61,271 nucleotides of DNA from Atkinsonella hypoxylon (GCA_000729835.1 JFHB01000186.1:1-61271); one strand, 5' to 3'; positions 1 through 12,025 are shown, numbered from the stretch's first letter. Notes: generated from the sequence alone by a model not told the origin. Numbers and translations: made by a program.

Positions 1-636
1 ATATTTAAATAACTTAGCAGCTATAGCTTACTTAGCCTTTATAGTGTAGATTAAAACCCTAATAGAAAGAAAAGGATAAGTTATAGTTAATATAAAGCTA
101 CTTAACAGTATAGTAATACTAAATATATACTCTCTACTAGATTAATTAAATATTATAGTAGATATATATAGTAAGAAGATATTTTTACTCTTTAATATAT
201 TAGGGTTTTTCTACTAGCTTCTTATAAAATAAGAACACTAATCTTATATAGTAGTAATATTAAAATAAGGATTAAAAGCATTAAATGTAGCGCTTATAAG
301 CTTTAAGAATGCACTAGCTTTTGCTTAATAGTATATAGACTAATTATTTTAAAAGCATTAATATTTTATATAAATCTATATTAACAATATTATTATATTC
401 TCTAACTCTACTAAGGACTACCTTATATATCTTAATATAGTCTTATTAATTCTAGAAAAAAATAAGTTAATAATAGCTACAAAGAAGTTGTTTATAGGCT
501 ACCTAGCTATCTAGCTGTTAGGTTTTATCGTTAATAGCAATAGAATTACTAATATAAACAACAGGCTAAAAGCTTTTTAAAAACTCAAGTTTCCAGCAGA
601 TCTTGCGAATCTAGAGACCTTTATTAGTATAGCTAG
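1..636 (+). pseudogene. Family B reverse transcriptase fragment (outer copy)
   Basis: This piece matches 21236-21871 of the inner B copy base for base apart from transitions. Read through RIP stops it gives Ty3/gypsy reverse transcriptase: a VIVNIRLLNSIV-like stretch (family VVDLRPLNKIV), then FNALGFFYQ (family FDA.SFFYQ), then IYINNIIIFS around 370-410 in place of the catalytic YIDDI..FS. Both catalytic aspartates read as asparagine, as expected from G-to-A changes. The piece ends at gctag (632-636), the target duplicated by A1. Reverse transcriptase would copy the element RNA inside virus-like particles; this copy cannot make it. Confidence 0.85.
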
Positions 637-951
637 TGTTGGAATCGTCATGACTCCATCGTGCGATTCCGGCACCTGCGTGGGTGGATACGATCGCTAA
701 TTAGTCGCATCCGCACATTAGTCTCTACTTACATTAGGGCCGCTAATACCCCTTAATTCCCCCTTAACACAACACTATGCCTAAGGCATATAAGGCATCT
801 AACAGGGTATATAATATAGCCTCTTTTGCTAGTTAAATATAACTCCTAGATAACTAAATTTAAACCTCTTTAATATAAATACTAGTGCACTAGTGAACTA
901 GTTATAGAGCTAACTTAAAGGAGTATAAATTTAACCCTTAGTCTTTTAACA
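637..951 (+). repeat. 5' LTR of A1 (315 bp)
   Basis: Starts TGTTGGAATCG and ends TAACA. It is the same length as the LTRs at 7102-7416, 27918-28232 and 33911-34225. The first ~100 bp are unmutated (ATCGTGCGATTCCGGCACC region) while the last part is mutated. A perfect 14-base palindrome ACTAGTGCACTAGT near 885-898 is kept in all five A LTR copies of the window. Confidence 0.95.
808..815 (+). promoter_or_regulatory. Probable TATA box of the A LTR
   Basis: TATATAAT lies in the middle of the LTR, after a run of CC-rich sequence and a duplicated AAGGCAT motif. The motif is present at the same place in the other A LTRs. A promoter here is expected for an LTR, but transcription is inferred only. 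Confidence 0.45.
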
Positions 952-3000
952 CTAATTAGTAGTTGCTTAACTAGAAGTCTTTAGTATAACTAAAGAGATT
1001 AGCATAACTAACTATAGATTAGCTAGGTTTAGCAAGAAGAGATATAATACTATTAGCTAGAACCCTTAGCGGCTAATGCAACTAGTAAAGCGTGCTAAAG
1101 GAAGGGATATCTTTATAATTGCTTAGTTACTAAGTTGTATTTACTTATAATAACGTTTTAGTTTAACTAATTGTTAATATTAAACTCCTAAGGAATTAAA
1201 TTACTAGCTAGAACCCTTAGCAGCTAATGCTATAGGATTTAACTCCTTTAACTATCTTAGAACTTAGCTAAAAGCTAGCTAAATCCCTCTATCTTTATAC
1301 TAATTCTGTTATACCTACTTTCTCTTTCTATACTACTTAATTTTATCTAATATAATAAGTTTACAATAACCTTAAGCAGATTTATAAGAATTTAAGCAAT
1401 AACTATAACCTAATAAGCTTCTAGAATAACTTTAAAAGTATTAAAAACTTCTATTAATAGATTAGAACTTAATATATAAAATTAACCTAGAAACTGCTAC
1501 TACTACTAATCTAAACAATAGAATTGCCTTTATAATTAACCTTTATAAAGATTAAAGATTTAGAGATTAAGAATAATAGAAGAACTTTAAATTTAACTTC
1601 TATAACTAGAATAAAGACCTATTTTAAAGAGCTTCTACTTTAATTATTAAAGTGTTACGCAATTTACTATATAAATATAGAGTTTATATAGGCAGAAGCA
1701 GTAGCTAAATTACTAATTCTCTTAAAAGAGTACTATAAGAAAAGAAACAATCTATATAGCTAGAAGAAGAGATTAATAAATAAGTAGCATTAAGTAAATT
1801 CTACTTAAATCTACACCTAGATGTAGAACCTATATTTACAGTAAAGAAGCCTTAATCTTCTATTAGAACTCTCTTTTTACACCTTTAGCACTCTCTCTAT
1901 TACTTTTGTTAAGTGTACCTAGCAATCTAATAAGTATATTAGTAGAAATACTACCTTCTCTCTCTTTACTATAGAATATAAGATTTCTTCTGCTTTTAGC
2001 AGTATAACTATTACTTTCTTTTATAATAGATTCTTCTTAAACTAATATAAGGAAAGTCCTTAACCTTATAAAGATCTATAAGGAAAGCAATAAATATAGC
2101 AGCAATATATTCGATTTTATTATACTAAAAGTAGTTATCCTTAAAGACCTATATTAACAACTTAATTTCTTAGAACTAGCAATAATAAAGGTATTTTTAG
2201 TAATACTAATAGGTAAAGTGTGTAAATTCTATCTTATAATAATTGCAATAAACATAAAAATAAATTATACCTTTAATTAAATAGTTAAAATCGTTAAACA
2301 ACACTTTAAGACCCTAACTAATAAGCAGTTCTATTGCTAAAGATAGAACAGTATTATATTGTATAATATAATCACTAAGAACCCTAATAAATCTATACTT
2401 AACTGCCTTAATATAATAATCTAAAACCTTTAAGACATTTATAATAGCCTTTTTAACTCTTTTATAGATAATTCTAAACTTATTAAGTAGACCCTTTAAG
2501 CAGTTAGAGGCATCCCTAAATATAGCTAAGCTAAATTTATAACTAATATAACATTCTAAGAGCTTATTAGCAACCTATAAAAGTTAATTAGTATTGCAGA
2601 AGTATAAAAGGAAATTAGCTAATTCTATATTAGATTTAACTAACTTAATATTAATAATAAAGCTCTCTATATAGACTATTAATATTAACGTTTAAGAGAT
2701 TCTAGTTGTAGCATAAGTAAGACCTAAAAATAACACTGCTTTATCTATAGAAAAGAAAGGTATTAGTTAATAAAATATAGCAAAAAAGAACGTTAAGAAG
2801 TACAGTAAAGATAGTAGAATAATAAAAAGTATAGAACCTCTCTATTAAACAGCAAATTTAGAGCCTACTTATAAGCTTATAAAGAACTAAGTAAATCTAT
2901 ATAAGATAACAATTCTAATAATACTTAAGATATAGGTAAGGCATTTATTAAAGAATTTAATATAGCTAATAAAGGAAAAGCTCTTTAGTTAATAATTATA
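952..3000 (+). pseudogene. A1 leader and gag (nucleocapsid) remnant
   Basis: The first ~1 kb after the LTR has no clear protein signal. From about 1950 a copia gag frame can be read through TAA/TAG codons: KQHFKTLTNKQFYC near 2300, an IRFNQLNINNKALYIDYQ-like stretch near 2640, then a degenerate zinc knuckle around 2735-2780 (HCFIYRKERY, family KCFVCKKEGCWST.H). Cysteines and histidine of the knuckle are partly changed to tyrosine. Gag would package the element RNA. The start codon cannot be fixed. Confidence 0.6.
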
Positions 3001-3199
3001 TAATTCTTTATAAATACTATAACTATAAATAATAAAGCTATCTTCTAGAACCTTAAGGAAGAAGCCTACTAGTATACTTTACATAAGGAAGACCTATTTA
3101 TAGAAGATTAATTAAATTCTATAGATCCCTTATTATATTTATTATCCTATATATTAGAAGAACGTTACTCTAGTAAGACATTTAGAGGCATTTTACTTA

Positions 3200-5219
3200 A
3201 CACTAAAGCAGTAAGCGTATTAACAGCTAGAATTAACTAAGTATAGGCACTAGTAAAGAAAATGCCTTTATTAAAGATAAATCTATTTAATTAACACTAT
3301 ATAATTACATTTAGCGCAGGATTAGCAACTTTAATAGGCTTTATTATAGTTTTAATAGTCTTTAGCCTAATTATATTCTACGTAATTAATATAAGCACTC
3401 TATTCTTATACAGCATTAATAATATAGATAAGATGTATATAAAGCTTAACAACCTTAAAAACGTACTAATTTAAGGCAATTAAAAGGTTCCTATTATCTA
3501 GAAATAGGGATATCTATAGTGGACTCTAGAAGCTATAGAAGTAGCTACATTCTTCCTATTAAAAAAGTAAATCTATTAGCTTTATTGTTAATTTAGGCAT
3601 CCCTCTATACAACAATTAATAAAGATTCTACAACGTATAGGTAAAGATATTAGTAATAATAACGCTATTAATAGAATTATATAAGTTTACTACTACTGCT
3701 AACTTAACAGTAAATTACCTAATTAATTCTAATTTACATTAAAAGATAACTATAACTTTAACTACAAAATTATTGTTAATATTATATATCTAGATAGCAG
3801 CTTTATTATTTACGTTATTAATTCTATAACCTTATTCTAAGGAGCCTACTTTCTAGAACCCTAAAAGTAGAAAGCGCAAGATATCTAGAGTGCGTTAAAA
3901 GAATGCTAGATTAATACCTATTTAGGTCCTTCTAACTAGATAGTTTACAATGCTAAAAAGAACTTTACATCCGCTAAATTCCGCTATTATGTATAAATAC
4001 TATCCGTTAATGTTAACGAAGTTCCTATTAAAGCCTATAATAGCATTAGTAAAATTAAATAGTACTATAGCCTATTATAAAGAGCTTACAACATTATTAG
4101 CGATAAATTAGGCACTAATACTAGTATTATAAAGGATTAAAAGCTTTAAATAGCTATTAAAGCTGTTAATAATTCTGCTAAACCTAACAGTCTTATACCT
4201 ATATTACTAGTGTTTAGTGCTTACTTCTGTATAATAGATAATTTACCTTTAAGCCTTTCTATAATACAATAAGCCTTAATTCTACGTAAAGCTACTAATA
4301 AAGCCTAAAAGTGCCTAGCATAAAGGCAAATTTACAATGCTCTTGCCTCCTGCAACAGCCTAAATATAACACCTATACATTTACTGCCCCTGCAGTTAGA
4401 AGTGTATATATAGCGTAAAAAAGAAGGCTAGTAAGGCCCCTACAAGCTGCTTACTATAGATAGCAAGGAATACACTGTATAAATGCCTTACAGCTTTATT
4501 TGTTTTTATATAACTATTGTAAAACCCTACTACTATAATAACAATAAATCTAATAACTATTCTACTGTTTCTAACGTTATACCTAACAAAAGCAATATAG
4601 AATCCCTACCTAAAAGTAATTCTATTCTACTAAAGAAGAGAGAAAGACCTCTAAAGGCAAAATAACTAATTAATCTAAACCTAATATAGAAAAGAGATCC
4701 TAGAAGACTAAGAAAGAACTCTTTTCTTATTCTAATTAATTCTATATAAAATTCCTCTACTTTTAACAATAAACTAAATAGATATATTACTATTTCTAGC
4801 CTAACTGCTAGTAGTCCTTATAATCCTAATCCTAGTAGTAATATTAATCCTACTTACGTATTGCTATATAAATTTAGCGATAAAACTTTCCTTTCTGCAA
4901 AAGAAATAATAGACTACAACCTAGCTGTATAACTAAAGAAAGACAATAAGATTACAGCAAAAGGTGCTCTATTTAAAGTATCTAACTAAGCTAAAATTAA
5001 CGTATTATTAGCTAAAGACGTCTTCTAATTTATTAAATTTAACTCTACTATATACAACAGCTATATCTTTAAATCTTATATAGTTTAAGAAGTTAAAGGG
5101 AAAGGAACTACATTACTATATAAGAAGTTAAGACTAGTTATTTAAGGATATAATAATAGCGATAAATTGTTAATTTTAACGCAATCCCTAACAATTTAAC
5201 AAGCTAGTTAACGCCTAAT
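3200..5219 (+). pseudogene. A1 protease and integrase remnant
   Basis: A degenerate protease region near 3290-3480 is followed by the GAG-pre-integrase domain (QFRHPSIQQLIKILQRIG, about 3590-3650, with a YYYCQL relic of the CxxC zinc site) and the integrase core (FTLKDNYNFNYKIIVNIIYL near 3735; NFTSAKFRYYV near 3970; NEVPIKAYNSISKI near 4015, family KEVPVEAHNSIGK.E). The C-terminal part runs through about 4660 and includes FYITIVKPYY (4501-4530). The same C-terminal frame is intact at 30196-30378 in A2. A linker leads into reverse transcriptase, where ILTQSLTIQQ marks the start (about 5170). T1 interrupts the frame at 5220. Confidence 0.8.
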
Positions 5220-5339
5220 TGTCACGGATTAATCAGGCCTTGATGCAATGCTTAACTACTGCACCAAAAGGTCTAGTCACAACCTCAGTTAGAGGAAGTG
5301 ACAGTATTAAGCTCTATATAATATATTTAGCACGTAACA
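5220..5339 (-). repeat. T1 LTR, left copy
   Basis: Starts TGTCACGGATTAATCAGG and ends CACGTAACA. The left, outer part is less mutated than the same part of the right copy. All differences between copies that I checked are C/T or G/A. Confidence 0.9.
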
Positions 5340-5517
5340 GATGCTGCAGCTATTAACAAGTGTTAGCTGACCTAGCTAATAGAGGGACCTTCCAAGCTTA
5401 GTATACAGTAGATCTAGCACTAAGCCTAGAATTGTTACTAGTAGGGAATTGCACTCCTATAGTCTCTACTATATGCACACTAAGCCTGTAGCTAGCTCTG
5501 CAACTAGACCTAGACCT

Positions 5518-5523
5518 AAAAAA
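5518..5523 (-). terminator. T-run after the tRNA-like segment of T1
   Basis: Six A on the plus strand, read as TTTTTT on the minus strand, about 20 bases after the B box and directly after an acceptor-like CTGCGGAA. This is the standard form of an RNA polymerase III terminator. Confidence 0.4.
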
Positions 5524-5536
5524 TTCCGCAGCTGTA

Positions 5537-5614
5537 GGAATCGAACACACAAGCAATTGCTACTATATGTTACGGATTAATTAGGCCTTAATGCAATGCT
5601 TAACCACTGCACTA
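5537..5614 (-). promoter_or_regulatory. tRNA-like Pol III promoter (A and B boxes) of T1
   Basis: On the minus strand TAGTGCAGTGG (5604-5614) fits the A-box consensus TRGYNNARNGG at every position. GTTCGATTCC (5537-5546) fits the B-box GWTCRANNC. They are about 57 bases apart, within tRNA spacing. The A box is in the LTR and the B box in the internal region, so only one LTR has both. No complete tRNA fold was found. Confidence 0.55.
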
Positions 5615-5687
5615 AAAGGTCTAGTCACAACCTCAGTTAGAGGAAGTGACAGTATCAAGCTCTATATAACATATTCAGCACGTAACA
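5568..5687 (-). repeat. T1 LTR, right copy
   Basis: Starts TGTTACGGATTAATTAGG and ends CACGTAACA. It contains the A box. The right, outer end is better preserved (CATATTCAGCACGTAACA) than in the left copy. Confidence 0.9.
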
Positions 5688-7101
5688 CTAATTGTAGCAC
5701 TAGCTCTATCTCTCTAACAACGCAACATTATCTTATAGATCTACAATATTATATAGGCTTATATACAATTTAACACTAATTTAAACAGATCGATTATTAC
5801 ACAACTTCCTAACTAAATTAAACACCTATATCCCTACAATACAGTAATAGAAGTAATTAAGCCTCTATATAGAATCGCTAAAGTAAGTATATATTAGTAG
5901 TCTATATACTTTTGCTACTACTGTAATAACTTAAGTATAGTTACGTTAATATATAACTCCTACTTACTAATATTAAATAATAATAACTGCTTTAGAATCG
6001 TTAGAATGTAGACTAATAATACGCTAGAACTAAGCAATAGAACCTTCTTTAACTATAAGGAATTTAAACTGCAGAAGGCTAATTTTACTGTAAAACTAAA
6101 GTAGAGCCTAACAGCAGAAACGCTACTAATTTTTAATAGATATACATTAACTAAATCTAATAGCACTTTAACTCTTTACTAGAAAGGTTAAAGCAAGAGG
6201 ATTTAACCTATTAATACTACTAGTGTTAATATAGATTTAACGAAACAACAGTACGTTAAGCAATAAGCCTACAGCGTATATATTGCTATAATCTATTAAC
6301 TAGAAGCTGCATTTAACCTTTCTGTTGCTGTACAACAGTAAGATATTATAATTAACGATATTAAGCAACTAAATAAGAGGCTCTAATAGCAAATTAATAA
6401 CTAAACCTATAGATTACAATATATCCTAATAGACCTTCCCTTTGCTAAATTGTATATATTTATTAATAAATCCTTTATAAATAATAAAGATTTAAGCTTC
6501 TAGATAGAATATATAATTATTCTAGGCAATAAAGAAGCTTATAAAGAGAACGCTAAATTTATAATAAAAGGCAATATTATTACGTATAGCTCTATTAAAA
6601 GCAAGAGAGTTATAAGGAGCGCACTTATATTAGAACTATACAGTATAGTGTAAGGCGTAGATGTATTGTATGCTATTAGCACTACGTTAAATATAGTAAT
6701 AAAGCAGCTATAGATACTGCTAATTCTACTAGTAGTCTATATAGATTCGTTCTTATTATATAAATGCCTTATAAAGCTTAGTACAATAAAGGAAAAGAGA
6801 TTAATAATTAACATTATAGCACTACATTAATTATATAAAAGGCGTAAAATCGACGAAATCCGTTAGATTAACGGCAAAGATAATATCGCTAATTTAATAA
6901 TAAAAGTAACGCTAAATAAGACTCTTAAATCCTTTATTAACAACAATAAGGCTAATATATAGGTAGAAGGCTAGGTAAAAAGACCTATAAATTAATATAG
7001 AAGGATGTTAGATTTATTGTTGTTTATTCCTTTAATCTATTTTATTATTACTGTAACTATTAAAGTTACTCTACTAGCACAATAAAAAGAGAGACTACTA
7101 G
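5688..7101 (+). pseudogene. A1 reverse transcriptase and RNase H remnant
   Basis: Continues the copia reverse transcriptase (RVT_2 type) frame after T1: YNTVIEVIKPLYRIAK near 5840, then IYNSYLLILNNNNCFRIVRM near 5950-6010 (family LLIS....FGIVGMQTDD), where the DD pair reads as NN. RNase H follows: YIFINKSFINNKDLSFQIEY near 6450 (family FVDGSFANNKDLSSQ.GY), SSIKSKRVIRSALILELY near 6590-6640, and an IDSFLLYKCLIKL stretch near 6745. The domain ends about 6900. A purine run leads to the 3' LTR. Acidic catalytic residues are partly replaced (D to N). Confidence 0.8.
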
Positions 7102-7416
7102 TGTTAGAATTGTTATAACTCTATTGTGCAATTCTAGCACCTACGTAAGTAGATACAACCGCTAATTAGTTGCATCTGCATATTAGTCTCCACTTACATT
7201 AGGGCTGCTAATACCCCTTAATTCCCCCTTAACACAACACTATGCTTAAGGCATATAAGGCATCCAACGGGGTATATAATGTAGCCTCTTTTGCTAGTTA
7301 GATACAACTCCTAGATAACCGAATTTAAACCTCTTTAATGTAAATACTAGTGCACTAGTGAACTGGTCGTAGGGCCGACTCGAAGGAGTATAAATTTAAC
7401 CCTTGGTCTCCCAACA
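7102..7416 (+). repeat. 3' LTR of A1 (315 bp)
   Basis: Starts TGTTAGAATTG and ends CTCCCAACA. Here the outer 3' end is preserved (GGTCGTAGGGCCGACTCG region) while the 5' part is mutated, the mirror image of the 5' LTR. Confidence 0.95.
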
Positions 7417-9185
7417 GCTAGCTTTTTACAGAAGAGTATTCTATAGTTTAATATGTAAATTCGCTTGCTGTAGGAACGAAAGACCACCCTGCTGCAAGAG
7501 CTTCGCAAGAAAGGCTTAGCTAATAGTCTACCTAAACTAATGCACTAAAAGAAAGCCTAAAAAGCGATATTTTCGCTAAAACCTAAGGAAGAGAAAGCAT
7601 TCTAAGAGGTAAAAGTATACCTTAATAAAAATACTGTTCTATAGCACTATAACTCTAGTAAGTATTTATTCTTTAAAGTTAATGCTTATAAGGAAGAATT
7701 TAGGCTCTTTATCTTCTAGCTTATAGGTAAATAGAATAGTTATAGTATATTTAGTAAAAACATTAAAAATAACTAGCTTTAACTAATTCTCTTTCTCTTA
7801 AGATACACTTTTAATCTAGAGAAACGTTATAGATTAACTAAAGTAGAGGTAGCTACAATTATATAGAGTGTCTAAAAGCTATAGAAAATAGTTTAATCTA
7901 ACTGCTACACTATTAATATTATTATAAACTACTTACTAGCAAAAGGGATTATTAAATATACCTTACTTACTATAATAGATTTAGATAAAGCTAACCTAAA
8001 ATTAGCTAAAGTAGCTAATTATTTATTGCAATTTAACCTAAGAGTCTTCTATATACTAAGAGTACTAAATATAGTGCTAAATACGCTCTTTAGGTTGCTA
8101 GTTATAGTTTTATACTAAGAGAAAGCTTATAATAGTAAATTTAATAAGCTTAATATAAGTGCGTTTTTTACTAAAGAATGTAGCGCTACAGCAGTATTAG
8201 ATAAAGGTTTAAAAGAAGAAATTGTTTAAGGCTATAGTTTTAATCTAAAGCTTAATAGAATTATAGAAGATATTAAGAACTTTTGCAAAAAGTAGGCTTA
8301 GTAAAATTAATAATAAAGACTAAGGATTCTACTATATAAATAGGCTCTATAAGACAATAAGCTTTTGTACTATTATAATAGAAAAGGCCTATTCTAACTA
8401 TATATACCTATAAAGGTTGTAAGATCTATCCTTAAAATAGTCTATAACAATTAGAACTATTTTAGCGCCTATAGAATAGCAGTAGAATTATAGGTAGTTT
8501 ACTTTCTATAGATATATAAGTAGATTTAAACCTATATTACTTACTACTATACCTATAAAGAAAACGTAATTAACTGCAGTAAGCTACTAAAGGAATTAAG
8601 GTTGTTAAAGTTAGTTCTAATGCTCTTCTATATAATTTCGCTTAATTTTATTACTAATATACCTAAAGTTAGCTTAATAAATACCTTATAGCAAAAAGAT
8701 AAATATAGCTTCTATAACTTACTATATCTAGTAAATTGCCTATTTAGTAAGTAAATAATCTTTATACTTAAGTATATAATATATACAGCAGAAATTTAGG
8801 TAAAACTACTCTTATAAATACTGTATTTATTAGACTAAAGCCTTCTTAAGTAGATTATAAGTAACTAAGATCTAAAGTTTATTTCTAACGTCTAGAGAAG
8901 TATATTTACCTAAATTAGAAGTAAATTGCTTATAGCTACAGCTTACTACCTATAGACAGATAAAATAGCTAAATAGAAGAATTAAATAGTTATTATTACT
9001 ATTTAATACTATATAGTTATAAATCTAGATATACTATAAACTGCAATACTTCTAGCACTACAGCACTAACTTAACAATATAGTAGTAGCTAGTATAAGGA
9101 ATTCCTTTAATAAACTTATATATAGTTTCTAACTAGCTACTATTGTTAATTTAATCTAAATAGATAACGTTTTTAGCAATAGAAT
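7417..9185 (+). pseudogene. Family B RT C-terminus, RNase H and integrase (outer copy)
   Basis: Colinear with 21867-23635 at a constant offset of 14450, no indels. Read through RIP stops it contains the end of reverse transcriptase, an RNase H region (about 7640-8170; SSKYLFFKVNAYKEGFRLF near 7655) and an integrase region (about 8370-9110; LFQLYIPIKVV..IL.TVYNNQNYF near 8390-8465 resembles the zinc-binding part before the core). Frame is otherwise conserved between both B copies. It stops at agaat (9181-9185), the target of the inner B copy. Confidence 0.8.
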
Positions 9186-9428
9186 TGTTACGGGATAATC
9201 CTACAGACCCGCAGGTCACTAGTGCACGTGACTGCAATTATATATAAGTAGTTAGAAGCAACACTTAAGTAGTTAGATTAAACAATTAACTATTATTCAC
9301 TAGAACACTATTACTAAATGCTCCTTACAGAAGCTCTTATAACTTCTCTTACAATTTATTGTATAACCTATTAAATCTAATAACCTATTGTTACTTCTAA
9401 TAAACCTACGTTAGATTCTACTGTAATA
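9186..9428 (+). repeat. 5' LTR of inner B (243 bp)
   Basis: Outer ~60 bp unmutated (TGTTACGGGATAATCC, GACCCGCAGG, GCACGTGACTG). The inner end is mutated to CTGTAATA. A TATATAA at 9239-9247 is a candidate TATA box. Confidence 0.95.
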
Positions 9429-11702
9429 AGTAGTAGCAATTACTTCTAATTGTTGCTAACTCTCCTTAAGCTTAAAAAGCTAAAATTGCAATATTTAAGA
9501 TAGAGTAACTTTAGAAGGAGCTTAGTAGAAGAAATTATATTCCTTTTACTAATAAAGAACTTAAAACTATACACTAATTCTATAAATTTTACTGCTAAAA
9601 TCTAGATTTCTAGATTTAAAAAAGGGATTTTATACCTTAAAAGAAAAGAAGCCTACTACTTTATCTTACTTACTATAAATTTATTAATAAATAGCTTAAA
9701 TTATATAACTAACCTAAGCTAGTAGAACTACTTTCTTACTAGAATACTATTAACGCTTTTATAGTATAGTAGGTATAAAGGTAGGTTAATAGAATTATTA
9801 ATAAGGCTAAATCTACTAAACTCCTTATAGATTTACTAATAGTAATACTAAAAGGAAAAGCTAAGGCTAGATTATCTAGATCTAATAGCTTAGAAGACAC
9901 TATCTATAAAGCTAGTGCTAGTTCTACCTAGAATATTAAAGGAAAGTAAGTATAAAGATCTAGATTTACACTACTTACTAAAAACCTAGATCTATTAAAT
10001 ATACTTTAAACTACTAGAAAGAACTTACTAATTAAAGAACTAGCTAAAATCTTACTACTTTTATAGGCTTACTAAAGGTTTTATACTCTTAAGTTAGAGT
10101 ATAAAGTAGAGAAAGCAGTAAAACTACTTAGAAAAGGGAACTCTTTACTAGAATAGCTTATAGGTTTTTCTATAGAAATTAGTAGGTAAATTAATAGAAT
10201 TAGAGAAGAATTAATTAATAAAATTAGTAGATTATAGAAAGAATTAAACAATAAAATTGCTACTCTTTAAGTAAAGTAATAATACTTAGCCTAAAAGATA
10301 AAGACTACACCTAAGCCTTAAGATAAATACAATAAACAATACTATACCTAATAAGGCTTTTAGCCTAAGGATTATAGGCAAAAGGCTTTTAATCCTTACT
10401 TACCCCTAAAAGATAACTAAAACTAAAAGTAAGATTAAAAGTAACCCTTAAGCAAAAGAAACTATATAATATAGAGATACTTTAAATACCTTAGTACTTT
10501 TCTAAAAGAATAAAAGCTACTATAATTTCTAAAGAATCTATTAAAGTAATACTATAATAGTAAGGCTAAGAAGAGCTAAGATACTAAAAAAGACTAGAAT
10601 TAAGTATTTAGTAACTTTAAATATTAGTATATAAATTAATAAGCACTATACTATATTAAAAACAATAATCTCTAGCTAAATCTAGTAGATAAGAGGCTAA
10701 ATCTACATTAGAAATAGAATAACTAAAGTAATATATAGTTCTAAACCCTTAAGGAATAAATAGATTCTATATAGAAAATTATTAATATTAATTACTTTAA
10801 ACCCTTTAATAATAGAAATATCTATAAGCTAATTTTATATAAAGGAAAGTATACTATTTTCTACAATATAGAGCTATAGATTTAAGCTGTTAAAGACTAC
10901 TGTAGCTATAGTGCAATTAATGCCTAAGAAGCTATTTACATTAAGCTCTAAACTCTCTTTAAAGAGAATATATTAATATAGTATAGGCAGCATCTAGATT
11001 ACTATAAAAAAACAGCTATTTTTAGTAGTTTAAACTCTATTTACACTACTATCTATAAAGAATTTAGTATATAGATCTAGGATGCAATAATATAGCTAGA
11101 TTTAGCTAAGTTTATAGAGTAAGATATAATTAAAGAAAAATTATTTAGGGAATTTACCTTTAGAGTATTTTAATATACCTATATAAATAGTAAAACTACT
11201 AATCTTTAGCTCCTTTTAAGACTCTATTATAAGCTATACCTAAGATTGCAATAGCTATACTTAATTCTAACAGTAAAAGACCTAAGATCTATATATATTA
11301 CTATAGTAGATAATAAGGTTAAGGATCTATAAGAATGCCTTAAGGATTTAGGAAAACAATAAAAATTAAAAGACTATAAGGAAGGTACTAATGCCTACTA
11401 CACTTAAAGTAAATCTAATAGTAAGAACTCTAAAAATAATAAGGCAGCCTAAGGTAACTAGGTAAACTAGAATAAGAGCAACAGTTAATTTTAGTTCTAA
11501 CCTCTATTCTATAAAAATTACTAGAATAATTGTCCTTAGTACCTACTGTAAAACTAGAGGAATTAGCTGCTAAGAGAGCAGCAGCCCTAACCTTAGTAGA
11601 ACTAGGATTTAGAGGCTAGCTAGAATTATTAGCTAGGGCTGCAGTATCCTTAGCAGCCCTAACGTTTCTAACAATAGAGCCTACTGCAGAATAATAAGGA
11701 AT
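9429..11702 (+). pseudogene. Family B gag-like region
   Basis: A frame broken only by TAA/TAG starts near 9480 (KIAIFKIEQLQKELSRRNYI, reading stops as Q) and contains Q-, N- and K-rich segments near 10300. Near 11505 a degenerate FYKNY..NNCP stretch may be a zinc-knuckle relic. The position between 5' LTR and protease makes it gag by synteny. Homology of the N-terminal part is not recognised. Family E is inserted at ggaat (11698-11702), after the putative knuckle. The outer copy of this region lies outside the window, so no comparison is possible here. Confidence 0.5.
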
Positions 11703-12025
11703 TGTAATGGACTGGCCTAGTTGCTTCTGCTAACTAGCGTCTATGATAAGAACTATAATTATAGGGAGGAAAGGAGGAAGAGAGAAGGGACTAGAAGCCT
11801 CTCTATACCCCTATACTATATATCTAGGGGTAGGTCTATCCCCTTAGGAGCCCCTTTTTGTATATACTCTATAGCTAAGGTCCTCTCTCTAGGGCCTAGT
11901 AAAGTCCAGCTAACCTCTAGATAAATGCAGCTTACTTCTATCCCTTTACCTATATAGATCTCTATCTCTCTCTTGCTGTTCTCTCTCTACTAAAAGACTT
12001 AAGCTTAAGGCTTAAGTTTATAATA
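11703..12025 (-). repeat. 3' LTR of family E (left copy, 323 bp)
   Basis: Starts TGTAATGGACTGGCC (outer, unmutated). The inner end is mutated where the other LTR reads GAGCCTAAGGCTC. A 67-codon open frame at 11721-11924 recurs in the other LTR (19506-19694) and is only an LTR by-product. Confidence 0.93.

Larger units (their letters stand above)
5220..5687 (-). mobile_element. T1: 468-bp mini-LTR (TRIM-like) element inside A1
   Basis: Two 120-bp direct repeats (5220-5339, 5568-5687) with TGTTACG/CGTAACA inverted tips enclose 228 bp. The element is flanked by 5-bp duplications ctaat (5215-5219, 5688-5692). A2 shows the empty site (near 29640). It has no coding capacity, so it must move with help from an autonomous element. 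Its LTR tips match those of family B (TGTTACGG start, CGTAACA end), the likely helper. On the minus strand it carries a tRNA-like A box, B box and T-run. Mutation is light and concentrated on the inward-facing LTR ends. Strand is given for the putative Pol III promoter. Confidence 0.88.
637..7416 (+). mobile_element. Family A Ty1/copia retrotransposon, copy A1
   Basis: Complete element with two 315-bp LTRs (637-951 and 7102-7416), TG...CA ends and a 5-bp target duplication gctag (632-636 and 7417-7421). The empty site is seen at 21867-21871. Without the nested mini-element T1 it is about 6.3 kb, matching A2. The internal order is gag, protease, integrase, reverse transcriptase, RNase H, which defines copia. 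The outer ends of the LTRs keep CG- and CA-rich sequence while everything inside is heavily mutated. An AAAAAGAGAGACT purine run lies just before the 3' LTR. Confidence 0.95.

Noticed and set aside
5520..5620. True tRNA gene in T1
   Set aside because: A and B boxes fit, but no acceptor stem pairing or full cloverleaf could be built; treated as a tRNA-like promoter.
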